Made by a program: the position numbers and the translations under genes. From Ixodes scapularis (taxonomy: Eukaryota; Arthropoda; Arachnida; Ixodida; Ixodidae): 64,000 nucleotides of DNA. The DNA is taken from positions 107,188,831-107,252,830 of the forward strand of contig NW_024609846.1 in NCBI RefSeq assembly GCF_016920785.2, read 5' to 3'. This document shows, piece after piece, positions 1 through 12,929 of this stretch; position 1 is the first letter of the stretch; every line of letters starts with the position of its first letter. A model generated the notes under the pieces. That model was not told the origin of the DNA, ran no database searches, and saw only the letters and a program-made list of their open reading frames with translations.

Positions 1-191
1 GTTTGTTCATTTTGATTAACCATTTTCTAGTTGGTATTACTGTTATAGCATTGTGTAAATTTTTTTGAAGTGTCTGAGCAAGCGTGCATTAATTACTGTA
101 TTATATTTTATGTATCAACAACTGTACCCTTGTCACCTAATCCCCCCCCCCTCACCACTCCCCTCTGTAATACCCTTCGGGGCCTTGAGGG

Positions 192-222
<31 letters not shown>

Positions 223-224
223 AT
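1..224 (+). repeat. 3' end of a CR1/L2-like LINE with (AAAT)n tail
   Basis: AT-rich 3' untranslated stretch. It ends in a C-rich block, a small hairpin-forming motif around 'cttcggggccttgaggg', and an uninterrupted (TAAA)n run at about 192-224. The same layout (C-rich block, short GC hairpin, 'aataaataaa' tail) follows the recognisable reverse-transcriptase C-terminus at 11450-12450. This stretch is therefore read as the 3' end of a related LINE whose coding part lies left of the window. Confidence 0.55.
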
Positions 225-296
225 GTTCAGGTAAATTGTGATGGAAAAATAACATGGGAAAGAAAGGACTCTCACTCGACTATTGACTAGTGTTTA

Positions 297-2952
297 ATGT
301 CGCATAAGATATACAACAAATTAGGAGGTAGGGAAATAGATGATGAAGGCACAAAAAGTCTGGGGAGCGACCGTAAGAGAATCAAGATCAGATTTGGCAC
401 AATAAAACCAGAAATGCAAAATCAAAAACAAGAGGGTAGGAATAACTTAAATGATAAAGACTTACAGGGGGTATCTAAGCGAATCGAGAACATAGAATCC
501 AAGCAACCGGAAAGAGAATGGACATATGAAGACCTAGTTGCTCTTTACAAACGAGAGTTAGACAAATATTGAATCAAACAAACAGGAAAAAAAATAAAAC
601 GCAAGCCGAAAAGCCTGTGGAATAGAGAGGTTAAGGCAGCAATATCGAGACGCCAAGCGGCATCTAAAGAACACAGATGGTCAAAGAAAAAGGGGGCCAC
701 ACTAGCCGAAGTAGTGCCAAAATGGGAGGAATTTCAGGAAAGAAAGCGGGAGGCATCAGCATTTATACAGGACAAAATTGGGAGAGCAGAGGTCCAGTGG
801 ATGATAGAGATAAACCAGAAAGATAGGAATGCGGCAAAAAGGTTCTGGGAACACATCAGTGCACAGGGAAAAAAAACCGAGGGGTACCAGCAGATACTCA
901 CAACACAAGAAGGGACAAATGTAGAGGGGGAAGAGGCAAGAGAATACATTAGACATACAATCGAGGAAGCATTTTTGGAGTTAGAATCAGATCAGGCCGT
1001 AAGGAATGGTATACCGTCTATACAACACAAGCGGAGAATCATAATAAAGAAGAGGAAAGGGATGCTGGGGAATGAGAAAAAAGCAAGGAAAGGTTCCGGC
1101 TAGAAATGCGACAGGTCCAGACGGCATACCAATGAGACCGATAAAAGTTCTAGGCAAAGCAAGCGAATTGAAACTAAGGCAGGTGCTTGACCAGGTACTT
1201 ATGGGAGGGAGGTACCCAGTGACTAAAAATTAAGCAGGATGAGATTATTATATAAGGGCAAGGAAGAAAAAGACAGCATCAAATCATACCGACCAATCAC
1301 AGTAACTTCAGTAATATACAGACTAGCTATGCAAATCGTAAAAAGAAGAATGGAAGAATGGGCAGAGAGAAAGCAGATTCTGGGGGAGCTCCAAAACGGT
1401 TTCAGGATGGATAGAAGATTAGATGATAACTTGTTCATAATCACTCAGTGCATAGAGATAGCAATGACAAGCCAAAGGCCGATATGGGTAGCATTTTTGG
1501 ACATCAAAGGGGCATATGACAATGTGAATCAGGAAACACTTTGGAACCAACTGAAGGGATATGGACTAGAGGGAACCAGGGTTAAGTTACTAGAACGGGT
1601 TTATACGGAGATTAGGGTGGTTATAACATGGGAAGCCGAAACTACAAGACCAGCGCAATAAAAATAGGTCTTAGAGGAGGGTTGCCCATTGTCTCCCCTG
1701 CTCTTTATGAATACCTCAGCGAGATAGAAAAAAGGTTAGAACAGTGCAACCTAGGTTTTTACCTGGCTTACATGGAGGAAGGACATAAAGTAAATCAAAT
1801 ATTGCCAGGGTTAATGTATGCAGATGACATTGTACTCGTATCAGAAAGTCCTGAGACAATACAGGAACTGATCATGATTTGCAGCAGGAAAGGTGACTAT
1901 TTAGGACTAAAATTTAATAGGGACAAGTCGGGTATAATAGTTTTCAACGACAAGAAGGGGGAACCCCTGGAGATAGAGGACACATTGATAGAACGCGTAG
2001 AGAACTACAAATATCTGGGAGTATGGTTAAGTGAGGGAAAACGGTATCTAAAAGACCATGAAGATGTTGTAATACAAAAGGAGAAAGAAGATTCAGCTAT
2101 CATGAAACACAGGGCACTATGGCACTTCACTAGATATGAAGTCGTCAGAGGTGTAGGGAAGGGAGTCATTGTGCCAGGGCTGTCATTTGGGAATGCGTTA
2201 TTGTGTATGAGGTCAGAAATCCAGGCAGGTTTAGAGATACAGCAAATGAGTGTGGGCATGTTTGCATTGGGGGCACATGGGAATACACCAAATGAAAGAG
2301 TACAGGGGGATATGGGTTGGGCATCTTTCGAGAGTAGAGAGGCGATCAGTAAAGTAAAATTTGAACAAAGGCTAGCTGAAATTGAGGATACACGGTGGGC
2401 AGCGAAAGTGTACAAGCATCTCTATATGAAAAGTCTAAACACTAAGTGGGCAAACCGAGCCCGCAAGCTGAGGGTCAAATACATTCAACGAGGTGGAGCC
2501 GATCAGAGTATATCAGTAGAAAAGGGAGTAGAGGTAACTGAGAGAAAATTGTGGGAAGAAAGAATGCAGGGGAAATCAGCTTTAACAATATACAGGGCAC
2601 AAAAACAAGGAATAAAGAAGGAACAGCTGTATGATAATTCAGTGGGGAGCTCTTTGTTGTTTGAAGCTAGAATGGGGGTGCTACGAACGAAAACATATAG
2701 GCCTAAATTCCAGGAAGTAGACAATCTGCGCGACGGATGTAACCGCGAAAGGGAAAATATAGGACATGTAATTTTAAGGTGCACAGGCTTCGTCCCACCC
2801 TCTAGGGGGGATGAATACGGATTTGGAAGGGCACTGTGTTTTCCGGACATGGATGGACGAATGGATAGGGAAAGAATTGCGGTAACTAAGAGGAGATTGG
2901 AAGATTGGTGGAAAAGATCTAGGGAAGGATAAAAAAAAAACAGATAAAAAAA
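297..2952 (+). pseudogene. 5'-truncated, frameshifted LINE (reverse transcriptase, CCHC-type tail)
   Basis: Relic of a non-LTR retrotransposon. Reading left to right: a charged linker at 297-572 and about 600-1103 (KPKSLWNREVKAA, typical between endonuclease and RT); TGPDGIP at about 1110 (RT motif 1); SYRPIT at about 1284; FLDIKGAYDNV with the motif-A Asp codon at 1500-1502; GLRGGLP at about 1667; YADD at 1817-1828; NYKYLGVW at about 2006. A C-x-H-x4-C zinc-knuckle-like segment (about 2735-2795) lies near the end of the reading frame at 2932, followed by an A-rich tail. The upstream AP endonuclease is missing. At least two frameshifts (about 1099 and about 1640) separate the blocks, so it cannot encode a working enzyme. 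The 434-codon block from 1628 is the best-preserved part. The clade (R1/I/Jockey-like) is not certain. It abuts a hAT fragment on its right. Confidence 0.85.
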
Positions 2953-3201
2953 CCTCGCAAACAAATTTTAAAAATGTATTGCAGTATCAGTATTTCTATA
3001 TTTGTATTTCTGCCCTCCCTAAAATGTATTCCTGAATTTGTATTTCCAAAGACTGTTTGCCTCTATTTAAAATGTATTTCCGATGCGCTTTGCGATACCC
3101 TTTTACATATATATTTCAGTATCAGTATTTTAGCTACTATTTTGATGAATCCCGTTATTTATATTTACAAATATATTTTTGAGTATTTCCGCCCAACCCT
3201 G
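2953..3201 (+). mobile_element. 3' fragment of the hAT-type element seen whole at 19076-20686
   Basis: Aligns with the last ~240 bp of the element at 19076-20686: the same 'atgtattgcagtatcagta' opening, 'tgccctccctaaaatgta', and the terminal 'gcccaaccctg' ending at 3201. The 5' part is absent; the A-rich tail of the LINE ends directly against it. After the terminal ...CCCTG the sequence is minisatellite, so this copy had inserted into the 82-bp array at the left edge of copy A. Confidence 0.75.
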
Positions 3202-3490
3202 GGTGACAACGACTGCACCAGATTGTAAACTATTGTAAGCCAATTGGCACTTCATTGTAAGTGTTATCCAATTTATTGAATGAAGTGCCAATGACCTCCC
3301 AATATAGAACAACATTGGAATCCCAGTGGAACTTTGTTGAAAGTGGTATCCAGTTCATCCGTTGGGGTGCCATTTACCATCCTATATTGAGCGACATTGG
3401 AACCTCATTTCCACAACATTGGAAGTGGTTTACAATTTATCCAATGGGGTTCCGATGGATTCCTAATATTGGTAATGGATAGGATAAAAG
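3202..3490 (+). repeat. 82-bp minisatellite, copy A portion (about 3.5 units)
   Basis: Degenerate tandem units built around 'ccaatattg.gcaacattgg', a '..cacttcattg.aagtg' block and 'tatccaatttatccaatggg'. The same unit, about 82 bp, is repeated many times at 16150-17905. Confidence 0.7.
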
Positions 3491-4431
3491 GGGGTCAATC
3501 ATGGCTTCATTTTTCCAAGGCATTCCCAACATCAGTTCCAGAAAACACAAAATGGGCCACTGCCGTCCCTCTTTTCCCAAGATATTCCAAATATTGGCCC
3601 AATGACCCGTGCTACCTGGGATACCGGTGAAAGGTGGGAGACGTCTGCTTCGGAGTTCAAGGTCAGAAGTCAATCCGTAGCTTTACCAAAAAGTGCTACC
3701 ATGAAAATACTTTTTTTTATAGATATATATGAGTAGCGATGGCTGAAAGATAATCAAGTTGTTGCTGTAAGCTTCAGAGATTGAAACGTCATCATCGAGA
3801 AACCTGTCGGCGAAGAATGTTGCTTGTGCATTCGTCGTGTGGCGAAAATAAGCAGCGCCGACATCGGTGTCGAAAGGGACGCCGGAAACGGTCTGTACAA
3901 CCGGTTTTAGCAGGTAAATCAAGGCGCAGGCAACCTTGGGCGCGACGGAGGATACGCAGGCGAACAGGCGAGGGCTGGCGAGAAAAATTCGCTTAAAAAA
4001 TACAGCGCAAAGTCCTGTGTGCCCCCTTTTGCTCATGCAACGTCTACCACGTGATAGTAATGGCAGCGAGAGAGAGAGGAAGGGTATTGCAGTCGTGCAG
4101 TTGCTCGCGTGCCCCCGCCAGCTTGCCTGCGTCTGTTTCGTCGCCTACGTCGACTGCCACCTGTTCCGTGACGCTGCTGTTGGTTGTATTCGGTTTGCAA
4201 CAGGTATATTAGGTTGGGCTAGTGCTAACGTTTCCACGCCACTTACCGGGGGCCAGCGCGGGTGACATATTGAACGCACCCGAGTGCTCCGTCAGTGTTC
4301 GGTTGGGACTCGTTTTCTCACCGATTAAACAAGTTTTCATCCGAACGCAGAATTAGCACTCGTGTCGAATATGTGCCCCGCGCTGAACATTGGTCAGCAA
4401 CATGTAAAGTTAATTACTACGGCTTCCTATC

Positions 4432-6342
4432 AGTGCCCCTATCAAAACGCCTGAAATCAAAAGACCGAATTATGAAAAGGCCGAACATTGAAACACGGAA
4501 AAATCCAAACCCCCAAAAATTAAAACTCCTAAAAGTTAAAATGCCGCAATCTGAAATCGCCGAAAAGCAAAACGCCGGAAAGTATGAATGGTTAAACATA
4601 AACTTAAGCCTAAACATTTCTGGGCAATCAGATATGCATCAGCTTAGTTTGCGTGTTTCTGATGTGTTTTGTGGAACCTATATTCTTTCACATGAAACTC
4701 ATGCAGCAATCAATTCCATTATAGTAAAACGCTTCGCTGCCATCACACAGTCTTGCCTGTGTGATGTACATCATATTGTACTGCCACGAGGTTTCTAGCG
4801 CGTAGTACAGCAAAACATTGAGGTCAAATTGAACTAAAAGTTTATTTTTGCTATCTCTAGTGCATATCAGCTGGACAAGGGTGTTCTGGTTGGCCGGAAA
4901 TGAAAGCACCACTGCACAGTGCCTACAGAAAAATGACAGACCAGTGCGCGATATTAGTTTCTTTGGTGGCGTACGAACGGAATGAACGAAGCCGTGGTTG
5001 TATTATGTTTCCAAAAGGAAAAAGAAAACAAAAGCAAATTTTAATTGGAAATTTGATGGTTTCGTTTACGTGCTTGGCAAAAAAAATGGATGCAAGGCAG
5101 TGCTAGATGTGTAAAAAACAAATGAGTGCAACGTCAGACTGATAACCGACCATTCCGAAGATGATATTCATAAAAGTGTTTCAAAGACAACGCGCGCCTA
5201 ACTGAAGTTACGCCCGGATGTCTGCAGGGTTACGGGTCTTCGTGTGCGAGAAGAGAGATATGAAGGCTCTCACGACATGTTCAGGCGAGGCTCCCGTGTA
5301 GATTGTACAGCAAGTTTCGGCTAGTGTAGAAGCGTCTTCGAAGTAGCATGTATCCAAGCAAGGAAGCCTTGCGCCAGCTGGTAAGAAGGAAGAATAAAGC
5401 CGACGGTCCACGCAAAGCCTCACAGCAGCTCAACATCGAATCCTAGTTCAGGACCAAGATGAACAGGACTACCTGCATTGCGACTGCATATTCAGCCCTG
5501 AAGCGACTGACTGATGCTACAATATGGTTAACGAATGCTAAGAATGTGTCGCCGCTCTTTGAAGAGATGCACACATTTCATGGTTTTTGTTCACGTTCGC
5601 GTGAATCCTCTTGTCTACAGCCTCGTGACGATACGAACCTAAGCGGCCTACGAGGTGCTAACCGAAGAAATGCTTAATTCCGATAAGACCCTGGACTTGC
5701 ATTAAATTCGAAGATTGCGAGCACGGGACTTTCATTTTGCAGCAATCAACCAAGCTAACACACTTCTCCCGTCGTCGAAAGTGCATGGTTGCATAATCCA
5801 CCTCGGCCTTTCAATAAGGAGGAGAGTACAGAATTTAGGACGGCTCTACAAAGGTGATGTGGATGGTTTCGCTATCAAAGATTCGGCAACTTGCCGCTTT
5901 CTCGTTCCTGCCAATTGAAGAGCGAGTGTGAGAAGTGTACTCAAGTTTCAAACCACTCTCCATACAACAAGCAACTGGGCTGGGAAATAAAAAAAAAGCG
6001 GGACAAAGTAGACGTCCCGGCCTTCTGGCGAGGAATAGCACGCAATTCATCAGTTTGAACAGCATTAAACAAGCGATTTTTATCTTATGTGACAGAACAA
6101 AAAAAAAGTGTCTTCTGGCTTCTCAAGGGAACCAGGGGGGTTGGTATTCAAGGTCATATCTTGTAATTTTCTATATTGTGTGCCGTAGTGTTCGGCTAAT
6201 TGAATTTCTGTTTTTCTTTTTTCATCTTTCTGCTTTGTGACCTCTTGGCGTTTTATTTTTTCGGCGTTTTAGTTTTACGGTGTTTCGATTTTCGGTGTGT
6301 AGATAATTAGCCATATTAATTTTCGGCATTTTGAATCCCTCC
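4432..6342. mobile_element. Fold-back (FB-like) element, copy A, 9-bp target duplication
   Basis: The ends are inverted and made of short degenerate repeats of the type 'aacgccgaaaat'. The left end (4441-4600) carries about a dozen cgccgaaa-like words. The right end (about 6235-6340) carries their reverse complement (ttttcggcgtttt...). An exact 9-bp direct repeat, CTTCCTATC, flanks the element at 4423-4431 and 6343-6351. Long repeat-built inverted ends plus 9-bp target duplications are the hallmarks of Drosophila FB elements, which are placed with the MULE superfamily; assignment here is by analogy. The 1.6-kb interior shows no transposase reading frame. The same element occupies the homologous place in copy B. 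Confidence 0.7.
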
Positions 6343-8277
6343 CTTCCTATCTAGGTGGTGTTTACTTTGCCACCTTCTTTATTTCTCCCGCTCTCCACAG
6401 TCTCAGGTGGAATATGCGCACGAACAAATGAAGACATCCGTGCTCGGCATCACGCGCGGCGCCTTGGAGTTTCCACAAAAGGCATAATCTCCTTTGAGTC
6501 AAAAAATAGGAAACAGGCATTGTAGCTATTTCTGCAGAAACGCAGCGCCGGACGTCATCTTTCTTGTCATTTTGGGCCTTCTACAAAATGAAGGCGAGGA
6601 ACATAGAACAACCTCGCTCACAAATCAAACGGCATAAGGCAACACGTAGCTATAGCCTACGCAAGCCCATTGTCAGCCAACATGTGTTTACACAGATGTG
6701 GAGAAATCGGACGCTCATGATAAGACGGTGAGAGTGCAGGCGAGCTGGTGGTAGCTAATCATGTTCTCTGTGTCTGTTCCTTCTACTGAAAGTTCTTCCG
6801 ATTTCTTCCACCGCAGTCTCAGGTGTAATACGACATGATTAGCTCATGATAATGTCAGAGTGGAAGTGCTTTTTCATTGGTCCCCATGGAGCTTTGTTCT
6901 TGAAAAGGTTGGGAGTTGTATCTACTCGATAAAAACAACTATTTTTTCGTTCTTGATCATTCAAGCATTTTCACGTCGTGAAGACAGTGTATTGGAGCAG
7001 AAGGTTTCAACCAGACCTTTGAAGATCCATGGTGAGCGTTGTGTTTACTTGCCATACAAAACTTTAATGTGAGTACATTCCTGAATATTCAGTAAATATA
7101 GTGTAAATTGAACTGGAATATGAAACAGAACAAGCCGCTTTTGTCCGTGTATTGTTTTGCATTACATTATATTCAATTTGCGAAGACATTATTTCCCGAA
7201 AGAGATGCGAGATTCGCTCATGTGTAATAGGTTGCAAACCACACGCAGTGGGGAACAACAGCTGACGTTCAATAACCTAATCTCGCTAACAAAAATGGGC
7301 ATGAATGCAAGACTCAACAAAAACGTGAACTCGTCACAGCAACTAATACAATACGTACACCCAAGTCTTGCCACAGAAGGGCGACTAACCCAAAAAAGGG
7401 CGCTACAGCCCATTTTATATATGCGCTAGCATAAACATCCAAAATAAAAAAACAGCGGTTTGTAAAAAAAAAAAAAAAAAACCTGAGCCCCTGAAGTTTC
7501 AACGACGTATCGCCTTTAAAATATCCGCGATGCAAACTCCGTCACGCACGCGTCAGTATCTTAGCCACTCAAATATCACAATACCTGGTATTTGAGCATA
7601 AGGTCTAGACTGTCTTCACACAGGACTGGTGTTGCAACCACGTTTAACTCTCTGTATAATGCCGAAGATGCGGCAGATGTGGTAATCCTTGGGCTGATTA
7701 TTTTTTTACTTAATGAGATTTGCACAGTTTACTAAATGAAAGTAAAGAATTACATTTAAAATTACCAAATATTAAAATGTAACAAGTTACTGTTACAATT
7801 ATTCTCCCATATAAGTAACTGACCGTTACCTCAAAAAGTAACCCCTTGCTTTGCGGCGTTACTTTAACTTTGCTTCCCAGGGTAAACAAGAATAGAATGC
7901 CCATATGCAGTCCAAAATGAATGTAGCACTGAACAGCCACACAACAGCTCACTGTTCTTTAGGTAGATGTGAGGCGAGGCAACGCCAGCGAATAGCGATG
8001 CTAACGACAGTCAAGTATGGAATGTAGTATTTAACATTGTTAATAAAACATTCTAAAAAGCTGTCGACAGAAATATATATATACATATATCAATTTAGTT
8101 GGTTAGGCGGCGTCCAGAAGGATTTTGAACATTTGAAGTTTAATGCCAGGCACTGCGTTTTGTAAGGGAAAGTGACTATGTTATTCCATTTAAGCTGATC
8201 TTAAAAACAAAATTCTCTATTAAGTAAAGAAGTTTACAATTACTGTGTAAAATATATAAATATTCATCGTACTTGGC

Positions 8278-9180
8278 ACAACAAAATCTACACACAGCTG
8301 GCCCATTATCATTGTTGAGCACATGGAAGTTCACCCTAATATTTTGAACGGTGTCTCACGTGGTACGGACCGGAAGGTTAAAACATATCCGGAGCAAACG
8401 TAGCTCCCGTGTTTCGAGAACTAACTAAATTGTGCACCAGGGTTTGCCCAGCTAAAGTTCTCTGCTAGTGAATTAGATTGTATTCTTCCGGATTTCCCCT
8501 TTCAATCAGGCTTTTTTTGTGCTGACAGTGGTCAGATGAGTAGCGAAGAATCTTATGAATAAAAAAAGCTCGCTTTAACGCTCAAAAATATATTGTAAAA
8601 TAATAATAGACAACGAAAGTTCGCAAAAAACTCTCTTGCGTTATAAACTTTTGTAACTGTCGTTTAGATTAATGCTGGGTCACTTCTGCTCAGACAATTA
8701 TTTCAATGTCACCAAAACTTCCGGGGAAATAACTTACTTCTCTAATAGTTTTTTTGTTCGGCCTTTAAATATTCCGGAAAAAGTTTATCCCAACTTCTAA
8801 GGTTTCGCGATTCTTACACTATTGAGCATCTGTTTCAACGACCAAGTTTTTCTCTTTCTTCAGGTTAAAAAACGCTTACTTCGCTTAGCTGGAGAAGCGA
8901 AATGTAATGCATGAAGCATTCCATCCAGTGCCTTAAATGGAAGGGTGCTGAGCGTGACAGCCGATATATTCACAAAGCAAAAAAATAAGGCAAAATATTT
9001 GGCGAGACTTTCGAGAGCAAACTGTTACTCAAACTACTTAAGGACTGGTGGAAACAATAAACTCTTGAATAACCGCCCTCCCTCCGCTTCTCATTTGAGG
9101 ACAGTAATGTTGGATGTAATGCCACGAAAGTGACGAATTACTTTTTGGTGTAACGGGCACTTATTCCTGTATAAGGATAA
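8278..9180. other. No gene seen
   Basis: AT-rich DNA right of copy A. No reading frame with family resemblance and no tandem structure were noticed. Confidence 0.5.
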
Positions 9181-9690
9181 TTATATTTGTAATAATGACA
9201 ATTCAGCCTTCAGTAATTGTATATGTAATCCCCTACGTTTCATAGTAACGTGTACTAGTATGGTGTTAGGCAACCGGAAGAACCTTTGCATTCCCCTTCC
9301 GCTCGAAGCTGTTTCGAGCTTCCGGCACTCCTTCGGGACCTCGGTAACCGTTGCACACTCTATGATAACGAGCACATGAAAGGCATCACCTTTTAAGCAT
9401 TTGAGGAATTGCTCAAGTCGTTCACTTTCGGGCATCTCAGAGCTTGCCTTCCGGCTCAGGGATATTGTGTCTGTTATGTAGGCCGCATACGACTCTGAAT
9501 ATCTCAACCCGGGATGAGAGCTTGCACTTTGCTTAGAGCTTGCTTTCGGTATAACACTCGAAAAAGTCTTGAGTTTTGGATTTATTTATTTATGAAGTAA
9601 TTTCTTTCTCATTGGCTTCAAACCACGTCCAGACGTTGTCGATCAAGTCCAAAATGATGTTCGCGAACATGATGGGACCATACCAGTAAT
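9181..9690 (-). pseudogene. Gag (capsid) relic of an LTR retrotransposon
   Basis: Read on the minus strand. WTWFEANEKEIT (about 9640-9605) matches the gag capsid W-F-x-N-E motif. After a disrupted stretch come SESYAAYITDTISL, ERLEQFLKCLKGDAFHVLV, and VTEVPKECRKLETA with FRLPN. The last blocks are the familiar 'HLLKGI..D....L......TV.E....CR..E' and '..RLPN' layout of Ty3/gypsy gag proteins. The stretch around 9550-9600 includes a short (AAAT)-like run and breaks the frame. No protease or RT follows, so this is an isolated fragment. Family assignment is from motif layout only. Confidence 0.6.
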
Positions 9691-9699
9691 TATGGGTGC

Positions 9700-11440
9700 T
9701 TACCGTCTCGCAGAGGACACTCTAATGTGCCTTTTGCTATAGGGTGCTAGAAATGAGGCCAGGATCACGTGGCTTTACGACGACCAGAGCGGGCGGTGGG
9801 CGAGTTGGCGCGTTTTCGGGTGGTGTGCCAGGAAGTTTAAGCCGTAACAATGTGCACACCAGTATTGGCCAGACGTTTTGGATTCCAATATGGAACCAAT
9901 ATTGGAGCGCAACCAGATGCCAATGTTGGAGCAATTAAAGTTACAATATTGGGCCAATGACGATCCGGGGTTACTTCCATTCAAAATCGAATATTGGCAT
10001 TCCAATTTATTCAATTAAATACCGCTATATCTCATTAGTATTACTCCATGATTTCCAATATTTGATCCCGATAATGCTCCAGGATTTCCAATAGACGTTC
10101 CCAATGCGAGCCCTAAATATCGGATATTGGTATCGAATGATACGCCAGGATTCGGATATAGATATCCAATATATATCGTACCTAGATATTGCTCTCAATA
10201 TTATATTATAATTTCTCATATTTGTATGGAATTTCACGCCATTTTAGTCTAATAATATTAGCGAATTACATTCTGGCTTTGCCTACATTTTAATGTATTT
10301 ACAATCCAAGTTACACAATGTAGTTCTCCAGTTACACATAGGTTGTACCCGATATTGGCAACCAATGATAGAGACCATTATTTAAATCTCGTTATTTCTT
10401 ATTTGCCTAGGTTTTCTAATATTTTAATTTATTATTTACCCAGCTTTCATAGCTATGTTAGTCTGCGTAAGCTCGAACTGCGCCAAGAATGGTTGCCTTT
10501 TTCAGCTGGGTTTTGATGATTTCTTTGCAAATACACCCTCTGATCATAGCTATTATTAATAGTGACAAAGTAATTCTTATCATAATATATTTATTTGTTT
10601 TGATGCAGTTGATGTTAGATCAAGTAAAGCGTAGGTCATCTATGTGTTTATTACACTAAGAAACAACAAACATAAAAATTTTAATAATCCTCATTTATTT
10701 CGCTATTGACATCCCCATGTAGCAGCACTAACGAATGTCCACCATTTTTGTCAATTGCAAATGAGCCAAAGTAAGAGACCGACAAATTAATGTGCCTTTG
10801 AAGCATCAATCTTTAACATAGCTACAAATTAACACTGCTTTTTATAAACTTTGCTGCCTTCAACATGTTCCCAAGGCGTAAGCAGTTCGAGCATGATTTT
10901 CAGGTAAATGGTGGCTGCCATTTCGCGAATTGAAAAGAGTTGCGAAACACAATTAAAAATCTTAGCTGATGTTATAATTTATCAAATGTTGTATACCGGA
11001 AAAAGATCAACAACAGAAGAGAAGGTGATTGCCAGCTAAATCCTAAAAACCCCTTGTTTTCTTTACTATTCAGATCGGACAAATAGTTGCAACACAGTGA
11101 AAGTCATATCCTGTGAACAAAGAAAACAACAGACAGTTAAATTATAGGTTCGCGCAATATTACGTTTGCCTTTCATTAGGCGAGAAAACGTTTCAGGCGT
11201 CACATAGATCACATAGGTCAAATACATTAAGAATTGGTAACGGTTTGTGCTTATTGAACTTTTCCGAAAAAGCAAATTAGAAAAGAGGATAAGGCACAAC
11301 CCTCTTCAGGGGAAGAAATAGAACGAGCCGCATGAATTTAATAGCTATTGGATAAAGGCAGACATATCTTTCTCAATCATACGCATTCACATTTTGGTCA
11401 GACAGGTCATCACACACTGGATTAGCTTACTTTTTCGCGT
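9700..11440. other. No gene; AT-rich DNA with ccaatattgg-type degenerate repeats at 9880-10240
   Basis: Between about 9880 and 10240 words such as 'ccaatattgg', 'tccaatat' and 'ccaggatt' recur every 40-80 bases. This resembles the vocabulary of the 82-bp minisatellite but is too degenerate to set a period. The rest is featureless AT-rich sequence. Confidence 0.4.
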
Positions 11441-11449
11441 AAAAAACGA

Positions 11450-12450
11450 ATGTTTATTCTTAAAAGTGGCACACCGTTAGCTTGTTTTGGCAAAGACATT
11501 CTGCTAATGACACTAAATAAATCCAAATGCCAAGTAATGAACTTTACTCGCAAACGATCTCTTTCACAGTTTCCATACACATTAAGCACTTCGTCCCTTA
11601 GCGTATGCTCATCCTACAAGTATCTTGGTGTCCATTTTACATCTAACCTTTCATGGGTCACCCATATTAACTCTGTGACCGCTGACGCATCTAGAACGCT
11701 CGGTTATATTAAACGTAACTTAAAATCGGCTCCTAACCATCTCCGCAAACTCGCTTACGAAACATATGTCCGTCCTAAACTCGAATATGCTGCCGCGATT
11801 TGGAGCCCTCATCAGAAATACCTAACCACGCACATTGAAAAAGTCCAGACTCGAGCAGCACGCTTTATAACATCTTCCTATTCATATAGCATGAGTGTCT
11901 CTCTCCTAAAAGATCAATGTGCCCTGCCATTGCTCGAAGTGCGTCCAACCATTTTAACTCTGTGCCTAATTCACAAGTTCTATTATAGCAATCGTTTTTC
12001 AAGCGTTACTTTCCTTAAACCTCCTAATAGATCATCTCATCGAACCACTAACAGTAAGAGTTTTCAACACCTCACTGGGTCAACCAACGCGTTTATTAAC
12101 TCAGTTGTACCACGTGGCATCCGCGCATGGAACGACCTTCCTGAATCCATAGTCACCATTGCCGAGACTACACTGTTCCGTGCTAAACTTGAATCTTACC
12201 TCTAACCAATGCGCTTCCGATAAGTTCTGTTTCTGTGTAACTTGACAATAACTTTGTTATTGTTTTTATTTTTCGAAATTTGTACCTAGCTGGGTTTTTA
12301 TTGTATCCTGTGCCTACATGACAACTTTGTGTGAGACTGTATGTGCGTTTGTTCTATTTTCTCTTCTGAATTTATGTGTATAATACCCCCCTTACTCAAT
12401 GCTCTGGAAAAGAGCCTGTAAGGTATTGTGAATAAATAAATAAATAAATA
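11450..12450 (+). pseudogene. C-terminal part of a CR1/L2-like LINE reverse transcriptase with (AAAT)n tail
   Basis: A 251-codon open stretch to 12205 reads as the thumb and C-terminus of a LINE RT: LNKSKCQVMNFTRKR, YKYLGVHFTSNLSW, ASRTLGYIKRNL, YVRPKLEYAAAIWSPH, ARFITSSY, and near the end GIRAWNDLPESIV. These blocks follow the catalytic core in CR1/L2/Jockey-type elements. The palm (including YADD) is missing, so the copy is 5'-truncated. The ~240-bp 3' UTR ends with 'gaataaataaataaataaata' at 12431-12450, the expected microsatellite tail. Homology starts near 11500; the first few codons are probably flanking DNA. Confidence 0.85.
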
Positions 12451-12667
12451 GATCAATGCACAGCTGTCTTAGAAAATGATCTGCACTTGATCAGGAAAAA
12501 GTCCAAATTAACCTGACTCACATGATTGAGTGTTTTGTTAATTTTTTTAAAGAAGGGCGGTATATGTAAATCAACACTATATAGTGTGCGTTTGCTAATT
12601 TGTTTTGTCCCGTCAACGATTTGCAAAAAATAGTAATGCAATCTGAACAAAAACAAACACACACACG

Positions 12668-12668
12668 C

Positions 12669-12711
<43 letters not shown>
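12668..12711. repeat. (TA)n microsatellite
   Basis: 'cacacacacgc' leads into about 44 bp of alternating AT with one interrupting c. Confidence 0.9.
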
Positions 12712-12929
12712 TGGGCAATAGTTTAGAGGTTACAAAAGAACAAAATAACTTCCAAAATTTGAAGCAAGAACATTTGTAAAAAAGAAAGTAGTCAGGTGAT
12801 ATTTGGGCGTGAAAATCAAAAATAAGACAAGATAAACCAATCCACTACTATCCCAATATCTCAAAAGGGTTTCTTGTTTAAGTTATTTGTACCTAGAGGA
12901 TAATGATAACACATGCAAAGAACAGATTT

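Larger units (their letters stand above)
3202..8277 (+). repeat. Copy A of a large diverged direct duplication (partner 17.6-24.9 kb)
   Basis: Collinear similarity with copy B runs nearly the whole length. Matching anchors include 'gtgggagacgtctgcttcgg' (3632 / 18058), 'agcttcagagattgaaacgt' (3770 / 18197), 'gttggagtttccacaaaagg'-type DNA (about 6463 / 22441), 'cgagattcgctcatgtgtaa' (about 7207 / 23063) and 'caattactgtgtaaaatat' (about 8236 / 24900). No open coding sequence is conserved; reading frames in the two copies do not agree. Relative to B it lacks the hAT element, lacks a ~690-bp block near its right end, and has ~100 bp extra near 3856-3957. It could be a segmental duplication or two copies of a very large non-coding element. 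Confidence 0.85.

Noticed and set aside
3261..3673. Overlapping short frames in the minisatellite
   Set aside because: They translate satellite units and are not conserved between copies A and B.
4295..4798. 167-codon plus frame in copy A
   Set aside because: Lies across the left arm of the fold-back element; copy B has stops and frameshifts in the same place.
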